Below are positions 45,765-55,627 of a stretch of DNA of 64,000 bases, piece after piece. The stretch comes from Emergomyces orientalis. Taxonomy: Eukaryota > Ascomycota > Eurotiomycetes > Onygenales > Ajellomycetaceae. The position numbers and the translations under genes were made by a program. The stretch lies in NCBI GenBank assembly GCA_002110485.1, contig MOWL01000027.1:248001-312000 (forward strand), written 5' to 3'. How positions within the stretch are numbered: position 1 is the stretch's first letter; every line of letters begins with the position of its first letter. Under the pieces are notes generated by a model, which was given only the letters and a program-made list of their open reading frames with translations, had not been told where the DNA came from and ran no database searches.

Positions 45765-46553
45765 AAGGGGGGACTTGATGGACAAGCAGGCTAGAAATGG
45801 ACTTGGCGGGCTAATTAATAGTAGAGACTGGTGACGATTGTTATTTTCTATGGCTCTTGCTAATTTGCACTCTGAAGAGGAGAACTAAAACAAAACAAAA
45901 CAAAAAAAATGTTTGGCTTGACGAGATTGAATGATTGAATAGCGCTAGGCTTCGCGGGAAAGATAAGTACTCTATGCATTCCAATAGCTCGCGTTCTTAT
46001 CGTCTATTTTCTGTCGCCATGTGCCTGCAGCACGCTCTGTGTTCGTTTGTCCTTAGTGAGATAGCTAGGTTGATATTGAACATTGGCATTAATTATTTCC
46101 TTTATTTTGCTCGTATTTCCAGAATAACAACCTACATACCTACCTGCATGCATGGACATTAATTGGTATGTTCGTAAGCATTTGTTCAGATACACCACAT
46201 GCAAATTGTAGTAGTTCCCCAAGAAAAAAGATCACTCTGGATCCTGAGAATACATATACGTTTAATTGGCTCTGTAAAGCTGTCGAGATAATGGAGGTTA
46301 CAGGATATCAACAAAATCATATTCACGCACTACATAACCTGTATGCACTTAATGTCTGGTCCAAATGCAACGGTGGGGATTGTAAATTTGTTATTAGTCT
46401 GACCGAATCCAGTTACTAAACAATGTTGATTTAAATTATCAGTTAACCATAAAAAAAAAATTTTGAAAGAAGTGAAACTAGTTAATACACCAAAAAAATA
46501 CATAAGCCACGACTTCCAGCCCATCCGTTTATATTATCTTCCCTTCTCTTATC
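45765..46553. repeat. 3' flank of helicase, partly repeated at 50.8-51.2 kb
   Basis: Non-coding. Words such as GTGCCTGCAG, GAGATAG and AGGTTGATATTGAAC (46030-46085) recur in the same order at about 51060-51130 with gaps, so the repeated unit extends past the helicase stop. The last 150 bases are the 3' flank of citrate synthase. Confidence 0.5.
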
Positions 46554-48469
46554 TTACAACTTCGCACCAACAAGTTTAATGTATGCTTCAGTGCTGAAAC
46601 TCTTAGGTCTTTCAATAGGCATCCCCAAAGCACGGTCTATGATGAGTTGAGGAAGTACACCTAGAGCCCGAGATACACCAAACAAAACGGTGTAGAAATT
46701 GGCCTCGCTCAGGCCATAGTATTGAAGGAGGATGCCTGAGTGTGAGTCTACATTTGGGTACGGGTTCGATGTCTGCCGTTGCAAATTGCGTTAGTTTTGA
46801 TATTCGGGAATAGTCAGAATTGCAATGGAAGATGTGCTACAAACCTTGCCATGCTCAGTCAAGACGCCAGGGGCGATTTTGTAAACTTGGCTGACCAGCT
46901 TGAACATGGGGTCGTCTGGCATCTTGCGCAGAGCGAACTCGCGTTGAGACATGTAGCGGGGGTCAGTTTTGCGGAGAACGGCATGGCCGTAGCCTGGGAT
47001 AACTCGGCCAGCATTTAAGGTGGACCACAGATAATCCGTAATCGCCTTGTCGCTGAGATCGTTGCCAATGGATCTCTTCATCTCCTGAAGCCAGGTCAAG
47101 ACTTCCTGGTTGGCCCTGTTGGAGGATATATCGTATCAGTAACCGTTGTCCCCGGCGATTATAAGTTATATAGATAGGTGTGGCGGGTACTTACAATCCG
47201 TGGAGAGGACCGGCCAGACCGTTAAGGCCGGCAGCAAGAGAGAGCATAGGAGAGCTCAATGCGCTTCCAACCAAGTGGGTGGCGTGTGCGCTGACGTTCC
47301 CACCCTCGTGGTCGGAGTGGATGGTCAGGTACAGGCGCATCAGCTCAACAAAGTCCTTGTTCTCGCCAAATCCGAGCTGGTTGGCCAAGTTGAAGCCGTA
47401 ATCCTTGTCCTTCTGGACTGGAGCAACATTGCCATCCTTGAAGACGTTGCGGTAGATCTTGGCGGCGATGGTGGGCAGCTTGGCAATCAGGTCCATGGAA
47501 TCCTCGAAGGTATATTGCCAGTAATCCTTCTTGTTAATGCCTTTGGCGTAGGCTTTGGCGAAAGCAGACTCGTGCTCGAGAGCAGTGACGGCGAGGGAAA
47601 ATTGGGCCATTGGGTGCAGAGTGGAAGGGCAGCGGTCAATCAACTCTTCAATGAACTTAGGCACATCGGAGCGGGCAGCCCATTCTGCGGAGAGGGCGCG
47701 GACTTGTTGCTCGCTCGGCACCTCGCCGGTCAAGAGCAGCCAGAAAAGACCTGTTCAACCCATTAGCATAGACCAATTGCACATAAACGCATACATTGTA
47801 ATACCTTCTGGCAGAGGCTCCTCTCCACCAGGGGCTTTGGGGAGCAATTTCTGGCATTCCGGGATCTGACGAGCGGGAATTAGCACGTGACTTGAAATAA
47901 AAAAAGTTGAGATATTGCGGGAAAACACCTACAGTTTTGCCCCGGAAGCGAATTCCCTCCTCAGAATCAAGGACGGATCCCTTTGGAAGCTATTAGCTTC
48001 TTCCATTGTATATATGCCTCCAATCCAGAGACGGGCCCATACCTCCCAAACAAGGGATTTGATTCCCCGAGCACCTCCGTAGACCTGGCCGAGCGTCACT
48101 TCACCGATGACCTTGTCCCCGTAGTCTCTATACCAATGGTTGTTAAATCAAATCTATATATATTTCAAGGTATTTTTTATTATATTTTAGCTCGTACTTT
48201 CTCAGTTTCTTGACCTTCTCGATCTCAGCCGGGAGATTATCGGCGAAGGTATCTTTGAGGGACTAACGGGACAAACACAAGACACGGTCAGCACATAAAT
48301 CTAGACATCCATAGGAAGAAGCCAATTGAGTTAACAGAAAATTACTGACCTTAGTCTTAGCAGAGGAATAGCATCGCAAGCCATTGAAGGCCGCGGAGTG
48401 GACAATGGGTTTGGAGACAAAGGAGGAGGAGCGGAGAGCAGAGCTCCCCAGTCTGAGAGATGTAGCCAT
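46554..48469 (-). CDS. Mitochondrial citrate synthase
   Basis: Eight exons on the minus strand (48469-48350, 48262-48198, 48127-48043, 47980-47933, 47865-47805, 47750-47195, 47115-46845, 46772-46554) give 474 residues with all phases closed. Residues 1-35 are an Arg/Ser presequence (MATSLRLGSSALRSSSF). Catalytic His are in PLHGLANQEV and GYGHAVLRK; the catalytic Asp is in NVDSHSG of the last exon. The enzyme condenses acetyl-CoA and oxaloacetate in the matrix. The last exon is odd. After its first five codons, G/C-ending codons drop from the level of exon 7 to about 43% by my count. It also carries unusual residues (SEANFYT, AYIKLVG) where a detached copy at 49798-50001 has the more usual TEANYYT and AYAKLVG. 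Confidence 0.95.
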
Positions 48470-49797
48470 GGTTCGCTGAAGGAGAAGAGAAAAGGAGATA
48501 ACAACAAATGAGAGGAGATAAGACGGGGGGGAATTAAGAGGATAAAATACGGGATACAATTGAGGAGATAGGGGAGAGATAGAAAGTAAGAGAAGAACAG
48601 AATAGAACAAGAGAAGAGAAGAGACGGAGAGGGTTGAAGCCCAGGGAAGTCAGAAAGAGAAAGGAAAAAAAAGTTTAACAGCCAAGGTTTGCGGAATAAA
48701 CTAGTTTTGCGACAACGTATAGCTATTACTTCATTACCGCCAAGAAACACGGTATATACGCCACCATCACCGTAATCTGATTACGCGACCCTTTGGGCTC
48801 TGCCTCAACATTTTTTTGTGCTTGCATTTGTTTCTATGCAACTCTTGCTTTTGATACCTTTTTATCTACCGTGAGCATCCATCAATTATATCTACATATA
48901 TACACCAGCTTACAACTGGAATAAATACACAAGCGTGCGGTCCTCCAGTATGAGCTCGGAAGGATCCCTTGTCAAGAAACTTATCCTTACTCCCTCGGTG
49001 TGGATCTTCCTGCATCTTCCGTCCGGCCTGATTACGGTGGAGCCCAACAATACCTTACCCGGCACCCTCACGTTCAGATTGATGTCTCCCGGATGAAGTA
49101 CTCTGTAATACAATGGCATAATGACCCGCGGCAAGTCAAGGGGTACCTGATTGTTATATCTGCGGAGTGGGGGGGTTGGGGGACTAGTATCGCTGCGTTG
49201 AATAACTCCCAAAGGATATATATATTCAACTGTCTCTCCTCTTGCCAAGACCAGTTCATTGGGGGTTTTTTTTAATCCTTTTTCGCAGGGACAGGTAAGG
49301 TACTTATGTACACACCGAGACAAAAAAGAAAGGAAATGAAATGAAATGAAATGAAATGAACAAAAGACGAAAAAAAGAAAAAGTAAGAAAAAGAGTTAAC
49401 CATGCGAAATTGCCTACTCGCTTCTTGGCTGAGAATGGACCAATATACTGATTTGAAACTTCTTGAAGACATTCGAGGAAGAAATTTCAAATCCTCTGTG
49501 CAAAAGAGGCGCGACCATATCCCCCAAGCAAGAATGGGTTGCCTTTCACTTATGGTCGTGTGGTTCGTTCTTTACAGCAATAACTCCCTGCCCAGTATCT
49601 TCGCTATCGGGATGATGTACTCTTGTGAAAGTTAACGTAAACTTTGTCGCCCACTGGGAAGGCCCCGTCCTAGTTGCAGCGGTCGTGGCAGGCCTTTCAT
49701 GAATGGTTTGGGTGTATGACAAGGCATCAAGTGCGCCGTCTAGCCTGTGGATGAAAGATGAATGATGAATGATGAATGATGAGGATGGCTACCGTGG
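48470..49797. promoter_or_regulatory. Citrate synthase upstream region
   Basis: 1.3 kb between the citrate synthase start and the detached exon. The proximal 250 bases are A/G-rich on the plus strand (CT-rich leader on the sense strand). A 137-codon ORF at 48910-49323 (minus) is not supported. A GATGAAT tandem repeat lies at 49747-49790, ending seven bases before homology to the citrate synthase exon starts. Confidence 0.4.
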
Positions 49798-50001
49798 CCT
49801 AACGTGGACAGTCACTCTGGCGTCCTCCTCCAATACTACGGTTTAACGGAAGCAAACTATTACACAGTGTTGTTTGGCGTCTCGCGAGCCCTTGGAGTGC
49901 TGCCACAGCCGATTATCGACCGCGCGTTGGGAATGCCAATTGAACGGCCCAAGAGCTTCAGTACTGAGGCATATGCCAAGCTTGTCGGAGCCAAACTGTA
50001 A
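49798..50001 (+). pseudogene. Detached last exon of citrate synthase
   Basis: Sixty-seven codons plus stop align without gaps to the end of the citrate synthase gene, in inverted orientation. Only five residues differ (Ile/Val, Ser/Thr, Phe/Tyr, Leu/Pro, Ile/Ala), yet about 48 of 68 codons differ, mostly at third positions. Homology begins at PNVDSHSG; the five preceding codons and the splice acceptor are missing, replaced by unrelated sequence. The frame is intact to TAA. About 60% of its codons end in G or C by hand count, closer to the body of the citrate synthase gene than the attached exon is. It cannot be expressed as citrate synthase in its present place. Either it is the original exon displaced by recombination, or a remnant of a lost paralogue. 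Confidence 0.85.
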
Positions 50002-50639
50002 GATAATAGAAGATAGAAAGGGTGGGCTGGGGTCGCGGCGATCGCCAGTATGTATTTTTGGGTGTTTTTGACTCTTCTTTTTTTTCTTGCGGTTGATTAA
50101 TTAAATTCATTTCTATTTCCACTCACTGGAATCCGAGGAGCCAGTTCCCATAATCCCCCAAGTGAAAGACTTGACAATATAGCCCAACTGTCTGGAGAAA
50201 CCGTAGGTATCATCACGGACATTTATTATCAAAATCTATATATATCTATATAAAAATAGTCACGTGATAACATACGCTAGGTACATAGATAAGAAAAGGA
50301 AACAATAACACTTCAAAAGCGACGTCTACATTATAAATATCTTCTCGAGTGTTCTCTCTTTTCTTTCCCTTTCTTCTTGACCAAAAATGGCCATCGTGGC
50401 CCCGCTGGAGGAGGGAGGAAGGGAGCACGTGATCAGAAGGGAGCATTCCGCTCCGCCTTCTTGGGCAAACAATTCTTCAGCAGTGGGGGAAACATCTCTA
50501 TAACCATGGTGCAAGGGCATTTAATGAAACGTTATGGTTAAATATCGTAACCGCAATTTCATTTCGCAGGAATATTGACTGGCAAAAATAGGCAAATTAT
50601 TCACAATCTTTAACCCAATGGGTGAGAGATGAATGTAAT
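50002..50639. other. Non-coding spacer
   Basis: Between the detached exon and the second helicase fragment. AT-rich, with CACGTG-like words at 50262 and 50426; no gene. Confidence 0.35.
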
Positions 50640-50840
50640 GCATGTACGCAAACCCCATTCCTATTTGATGGAAATAGCAATGAAGGCTGGAATTGGAATC
50701 TTGGTCAAGAATCATGGGGATCCCCTAGCACCAAAAGTAGAACCTTTTTTTCCACTGCTACTGTTACCAGGAAGCAAAAACGCCGTTGCTAGCACTGACA
50801 ACAAGGACACCCTCTTCTGCTATTGCCGTCACAGCTAATT
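50640..50840 (+). pseudogene. Fragment of a second helicase C-terminus
   Basis: Matches the last exon of the broken helicase in the same order: GGAATTGGAATCTTGG against GAGATTGGAATATTGG, then TGGGGA, then CTGCTACTGTTACC against TTGCTACTGTGACT, then GACAACAAGGACACCCT against GATAACAAGGACACCCT. Encoded words NWNLGQESWG correspond to DWNIGEDSWG. The frame is broken within 40 codons. No upstream helicase sequence is present between the detached exon and this fragment, so it is a 5'-truncated second copy. Confidence 0.65.
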
Positions 50841-52106
50841 AAAGTGCAGAGAGACTGATACTGATTTGTTAATATTAGTAGTACGTATGGTTTTTACTAA
50901 TTCGGATTCGAAAGAACAGAAACAGAACAGAACATTAAAAAAAATGGGTTTGAGGAATTAGCATGGCTGGAGAACACAGCTTTTCTTTTCAGGAAATAAC
51001 TTGTATTGTACCTTTGCAATAAAATGTTGCCTTCTCCCTTATCATCTTCTTCTGTAGCGCTGTGCCTCCTGTAGTAGTTAGGACGTTCAGCAAATCGCAC
51101 TGAGATAGATAGCCAGGTTGATATTGAACTTGGCAAGTGATTTAACTGGCATTTAGTATTCAACTTTTTATATTGCTCTGCATTCATTTGTAGGATTAAC
51201 TCCATTAGTCAATATGTTTGTTTGCAGGTGTTTTTGTACTCTCTCCTCCAGATGCAGATAACTCTCACGGGATAATTCCCCCCCCCCGTGTCCTCCGTAT
51301 ACAAAAACAATTCTGCTGGTTGCCACGGAGGTTCTCCCGTATCACGTGCCTTCCCAACACGGACTAGCGCGTAGTTACTCCTCAAACAGGTAATTTTTTC
51401 CAACCCTCAGCATAGCGTCTGGTTGTTTCTTTTTCTCCTCAACAACCACCACAACCTCACCTCACCCTCATCACTATCTCGCTCTCCCCCTTCATTCATC
51501 CCCATTTATCCTCTCTTTTATTCCCCTTCCCACTGCTGTACTCGTATTTACTGCTCCGCGTTGATCGCCCTTGGCCCGCTACTCAACTCTCTGCCTTGCC
51601 TTCGTCTGTAGGTCGAGAGGGCTTTCTGGTCTTTGTAGTGCCTTCTCGTTTGCACGACGACGACGACGGTATCATCGGAATTTTGATTCTACTCGAATCA
51701 TCTAGGTATCATCTTCGCCTGAATCATCATCTATCTCATCTACTTAGATACTTCCCACCCTTTCCTTGAAACTCGCCTTGTTTGGCTTGTTGCCGTCATA
51801 GTCTCTCGCAGCAGTAGATTAAAAAAAAAAAAAAAAAAAAAAAAGAGGGAAAAGCAGCTCCGTTGGGCGGCCTTAACCTTATTCCATTCGCGCAGCCACC
51901 GTCCATAATCATCTATACACGGTCATCATCAAAAACAAAGACAAAGAAGCAAATTTTCATCTGGAAAAGGAACAAGACAGGGCAAATCGACACTATAGCC
52001 ACGCTCGCTACGAGCTGGAAAGGAGATTACTTTTTTTTTTTTTTTCTTCGGTCATTTTTCCTTTTTGACTGGTAGCATCCGTTAAGAAAGCCCCTCCGGT
52101 TAAGCC
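50841..52106. promoter_or_regulatory. Remaining repeat flank and Seb1 upstream region
   Basis: The first 390 bases carry the gapped similarity to 45765-46200. From about 51400 the DNA becomes CT-rich and looks like the long leader of the next gene, including a poly-A run at 51820-51843 and a T-run near 52030. Confidence 0.45.
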
Positions 52107-55100
52107 ATGTCGTCTGCTGTAGCGGAGTTAGATGGCTATCTACAGTCCATGTTGGCGCTTAAGCCACCTGGAGTATCAGCTTCCAAAATCAGCATCATCA
52201 CTTCACTATGCGCCGCCAATGTACAGGTATGGCTCATCTCTAGATTCCCGCCTCAAAATAAGACCAAAAGGAAATAGCAAAAGCAGAAGAAAACAATACC
52301 TCTAACACCATACTTCTCTACTTTATAGTCCGAATCCGTCCTCGTTCAAAAAATATATACCCACTTCAAAAGAGCCCCGGGAACACACAAGCTGGGCGTA
52401 CTCTATGTCGTAGACTCTGTAACTCGACAGTGGGTAGAATCAGCCCGGAGAGCCGGTCAAACTGTTGGTAGCGGTGCACCCGATGGAACATTTGCAGCTG
52501 GTGTTAACAGAGTGACTGAATTGCTTCCCGTCCTGATGACTGATATCATAAACAATGCTCCTGAATATCAAAAGGTACGCGTACTCTTAGACACAAAAAC
52601 CAAAAAAAAAAGCGGACAGAAAAAGAGAGAACCATTCCAGGCTACAATTATATTATAAAACAAGAAGACGCGCAATACGGCATTATACCAAACAGCTTTT
52701 TCGGCTGGCCGTGCGTTGCGTTGACCTTAGAACAATATTTCCCCCAACTCCCGCGTATATCTCCCATCGTTTAGCACGAAAACCACGGTTTTATATTCCA
52801 CGTCTTTCTTCCGCCTGGTTATAGACATTGCCTCATTTTACACTTCTGGCTTTTGATTATCTATCTCGCTTTTTTTTGTTGCTTTTTTTCTCCCCTCTAT
52901 TTTCCATGCGGTGACTGAATAATTCCCACTTACGTATGACCGGTTTTCTCTTTCTAGGACAAAATCAAGAAGTTGGTGGACATCTGGGAGCGTGGATACA
53001 CCTTCCCGGCGACTCTGCTCGCTTCCTTCAAGGAAAAGCTAAACGCGCCAGTATCTCAAAGTAAGCCTTTTTCCCCCTGGATTTAGATGACGAAGAGAGA
53101 AAAAAGAGAAAAAACAATACAATACAAAACGCCCCTTCTCGCAATTTCCTATGTTCTTTTTTTATTTAAAAAAAAAAAAAAAAAAAAAAGCCAAAACTGG
53201 AAATCTTATCGAAACGTACAGTCGACAACGAGCGAGAAGAGGGCATTGTAGGGTATGTTGGAACCAGTTTTTCTGATGTATGATATTATTTTTCTTCTAG
53301 ACGTGGAATCAACTACCCCCGATGGATCACCGGCCCCCAATTTTAACCCTCTAGGCGGAGCTCAGCATGCAACTCCATCATCAGCTGCTGCTGCTACTAC
53401 TACTACTGCTGCTGCTGCAGGCCCCGGTCAACAAGCGCCAGTGCCAGATACCTCTAGCATCTTGAAAGCACTGGCAGATATGGCAAAAAGCAACACAGCA
53501 ACCCCAGCAACTTCAGGCGTGCCAGCGCAAACTAGCTCCCATAGTATATTTAATGCGCAAAATCCAGTTCCGCAAGCCATGCCCGCGTCCGTAGACCCGG
53601 CTGCACAACAGTCCAACGGGCAGGCTGTAAACCCCTATGCTGCCGCTGCAGCGGGGAATCTTGCAAATCAATTTGCAGGGTTGAGTAATATGGCTCAGAA
53701 TCCAAATATGTTTCCGAACCAGGCCCAAGCTTCTGCTGCTGCTGCGAATCCTCTAGCAGCAGTAGCACAGAATCCACTTGCTGCCCTGATGCCGCAGACG
53801 GGTGCTTTGGCTCCAGAGACATTGCAGCAATTAAGCCTGCTTCAGCTCATGGCTGCGCAGGGAATTCCGCAAGAACAATGGGCCACGGCGCTGCAAATCC
53901 TAAGTCTATCCAACACTGCAAATACCAGCATGGCCAATATGAACCCCGCCGCAGCCTTAGCAGCCTTCAGCCAGCAGCCTGCCGCTAGTCAAAATGCCTG
54001 GGGAGCCCCAGCACAAGATGCTGGATCACGTGATCGGGATCGAGATCATCGCAGCAGCAGAGAGCATGAGAGAGAAGAGTATGTCCGGTCGCCGCCAGGG
54101 GGTTACCGTCGTCGCTCGAGGTCACCCGGATGGGATAGACGTCGTGAAGTTTCCCCGCCTCGTCGTCGCGATAGCCCTGTGTATGGAGAATATCATGGAG
54201 ATTCTCCTGGTCGGAACCGAGACCCGCGAGACGCCCGTGGACGACGGCCCGCTGAATATCGCCAGCGCAGCCCGCCTGGGAGACGTCGTAGAAGCCCGAC
54301 ACCACCTCGTAAAGAGGCTACACTTCCACCTCCCGGACCCAAGTTTTTGGAATGGGATTATTCGATTGGCCAGGGGAATATCAAAGGTATGTCTTGCACC
54401 CGCTTTTTACTGTCTTACTATGGTTTTGGACTAACAGACTTGTTTTTTTAAAAAAAAAAACAGTTCTCAGCAGAACCCTCTTCGTCGGCGGCGTAACGTG
54501 AGTTTTCTTTTTTTTTTTTTTTGTATATTTTGCTAACCAAAACCCCCCACCAAATTACAGTTGATACTTACATAGAAAACATAGTTCGTCGGAATCTCAT
54601 TTAAGGTCGCTCTTCGGCCGCTACGGTGTGGTCCAAACGTGTATAGTGAATATTGACAAGCGCCATGCTTTCGTGAAGATGATCAATAGACGCGATGCCG
54701 TAACTGCTCGCGAGGGGATGGAGCAATACAAGTCCGGTGACATGCAATTACGAGTATGTTTCAACCATCGCCTCCTCTCTCCTTCTCTCGCCCGCCTTCT
54801 CGTCTCCCACTAACATTTACTGCGAGCTAGACACGGTGGGGTGTCGGTTTCGGTCCCCGAGACTGCAGCGACTACCAAACCGGCATAAGCGTCATCCCCA
54901 TCGAACGACTCACGGACGCAGACCGCAAATGGATGCTCAGCGCCGAATACGGCGGAACGGGTGGAAAGCCCATCGAGAGTTTTATGGTGGTGGAGGAACC
55001 CGATATTGAGATCGGGGCTGGCGTGTCTTCGAAAGGTATGTTTCACCCAACTCCCCCCCTTCCCACCCCACCTTTAAATTACACCTCTCAAGAAAGTAAG

Positions 55101-55627
55101 AAAACATAACTAACACAACCTCAACAGCAATAAGCCGACGCATGGCCACCGACCAAGGTGGGAAACGCGGCCCCCAATCGACCCGAACTAACATGGAACC
55201 AGAACGCTTCCGCCGCCCGAACCGCGGCCCAATGGACGATGGCCCCGGGCCCGGTCCCGCACACGGTCCCGCTCACGGTCACGGCCACGGCCACGGCCAC
55301 GGACAAATGTCAACAGCAGCATCAGGCAGCAATGGCACCGGTGACCGCAACGGCAACGGCCACGGACACGGCCACGGCGATCGAAACGACCGCGACGGTT
55401 CCGCAAGCGCCAATAACGCAAACGCAATCGGCGTCCCGCCCGCCGTGCCAGGCTTTGGATTCTCGTTTCCTGGTATGCCTATGTTCCCGCCTGGGTTTAT
55501 GCTGGGTGGTGCTGGCGGTGCTGGTACGGGTACAGGCTCGCAGGGGCAGCAGGGACAACCTACTGAGTCGTCATCAACACCACAAGGGCAGGCACAGGGA
55601 CAGGCACAGGGGCAAGGACAAGGCTAG
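52107..55627 (+). CDS. Nrd1/Seb1-type CID and RRM transcription termination factor
   Basis: Exons 52107-52226, 52329-52574, 52958-53060, 53301-54386, 54464-54497, 54585-54753, 54831-55035 and 55128-55627 give 820 residues with all phases closed. Residues 1-150 are a CTD-interacting domain (KISIITSLCAANVQ, APGTHKLGVLYVVDSVTRQW, DIWERGYTFP). Residues 170-390 are Ala/Gln/Pro-rich. Residues 420-510 are Arg/Asp/Ser/Pro-rich. One RRM follows at about 520-590: RTLFVGGV as RNP2 and RHAFVKM as RNP1. A conserved block WGVGFGPRDC comes next. The tail is low complexity with Gly-His and Gln-Gly repeats. Nrd1/Seb1 proteins bind the Pol II CTD and nascent RNA to direct 3' end formation and termination in the nucleus (family knowledge). 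Introns 2 (383 bp) and 3 (240 bp) are long for this window. Confidence 0.92.

Noticed and set aside
48910..49323. 137-codon minus-strand ORF upstream of citrate synthase
   Set aside because: No domain and no splice continuation. It lies in the citrate synthase promoter; could be a decayed exon but cannot be supported.
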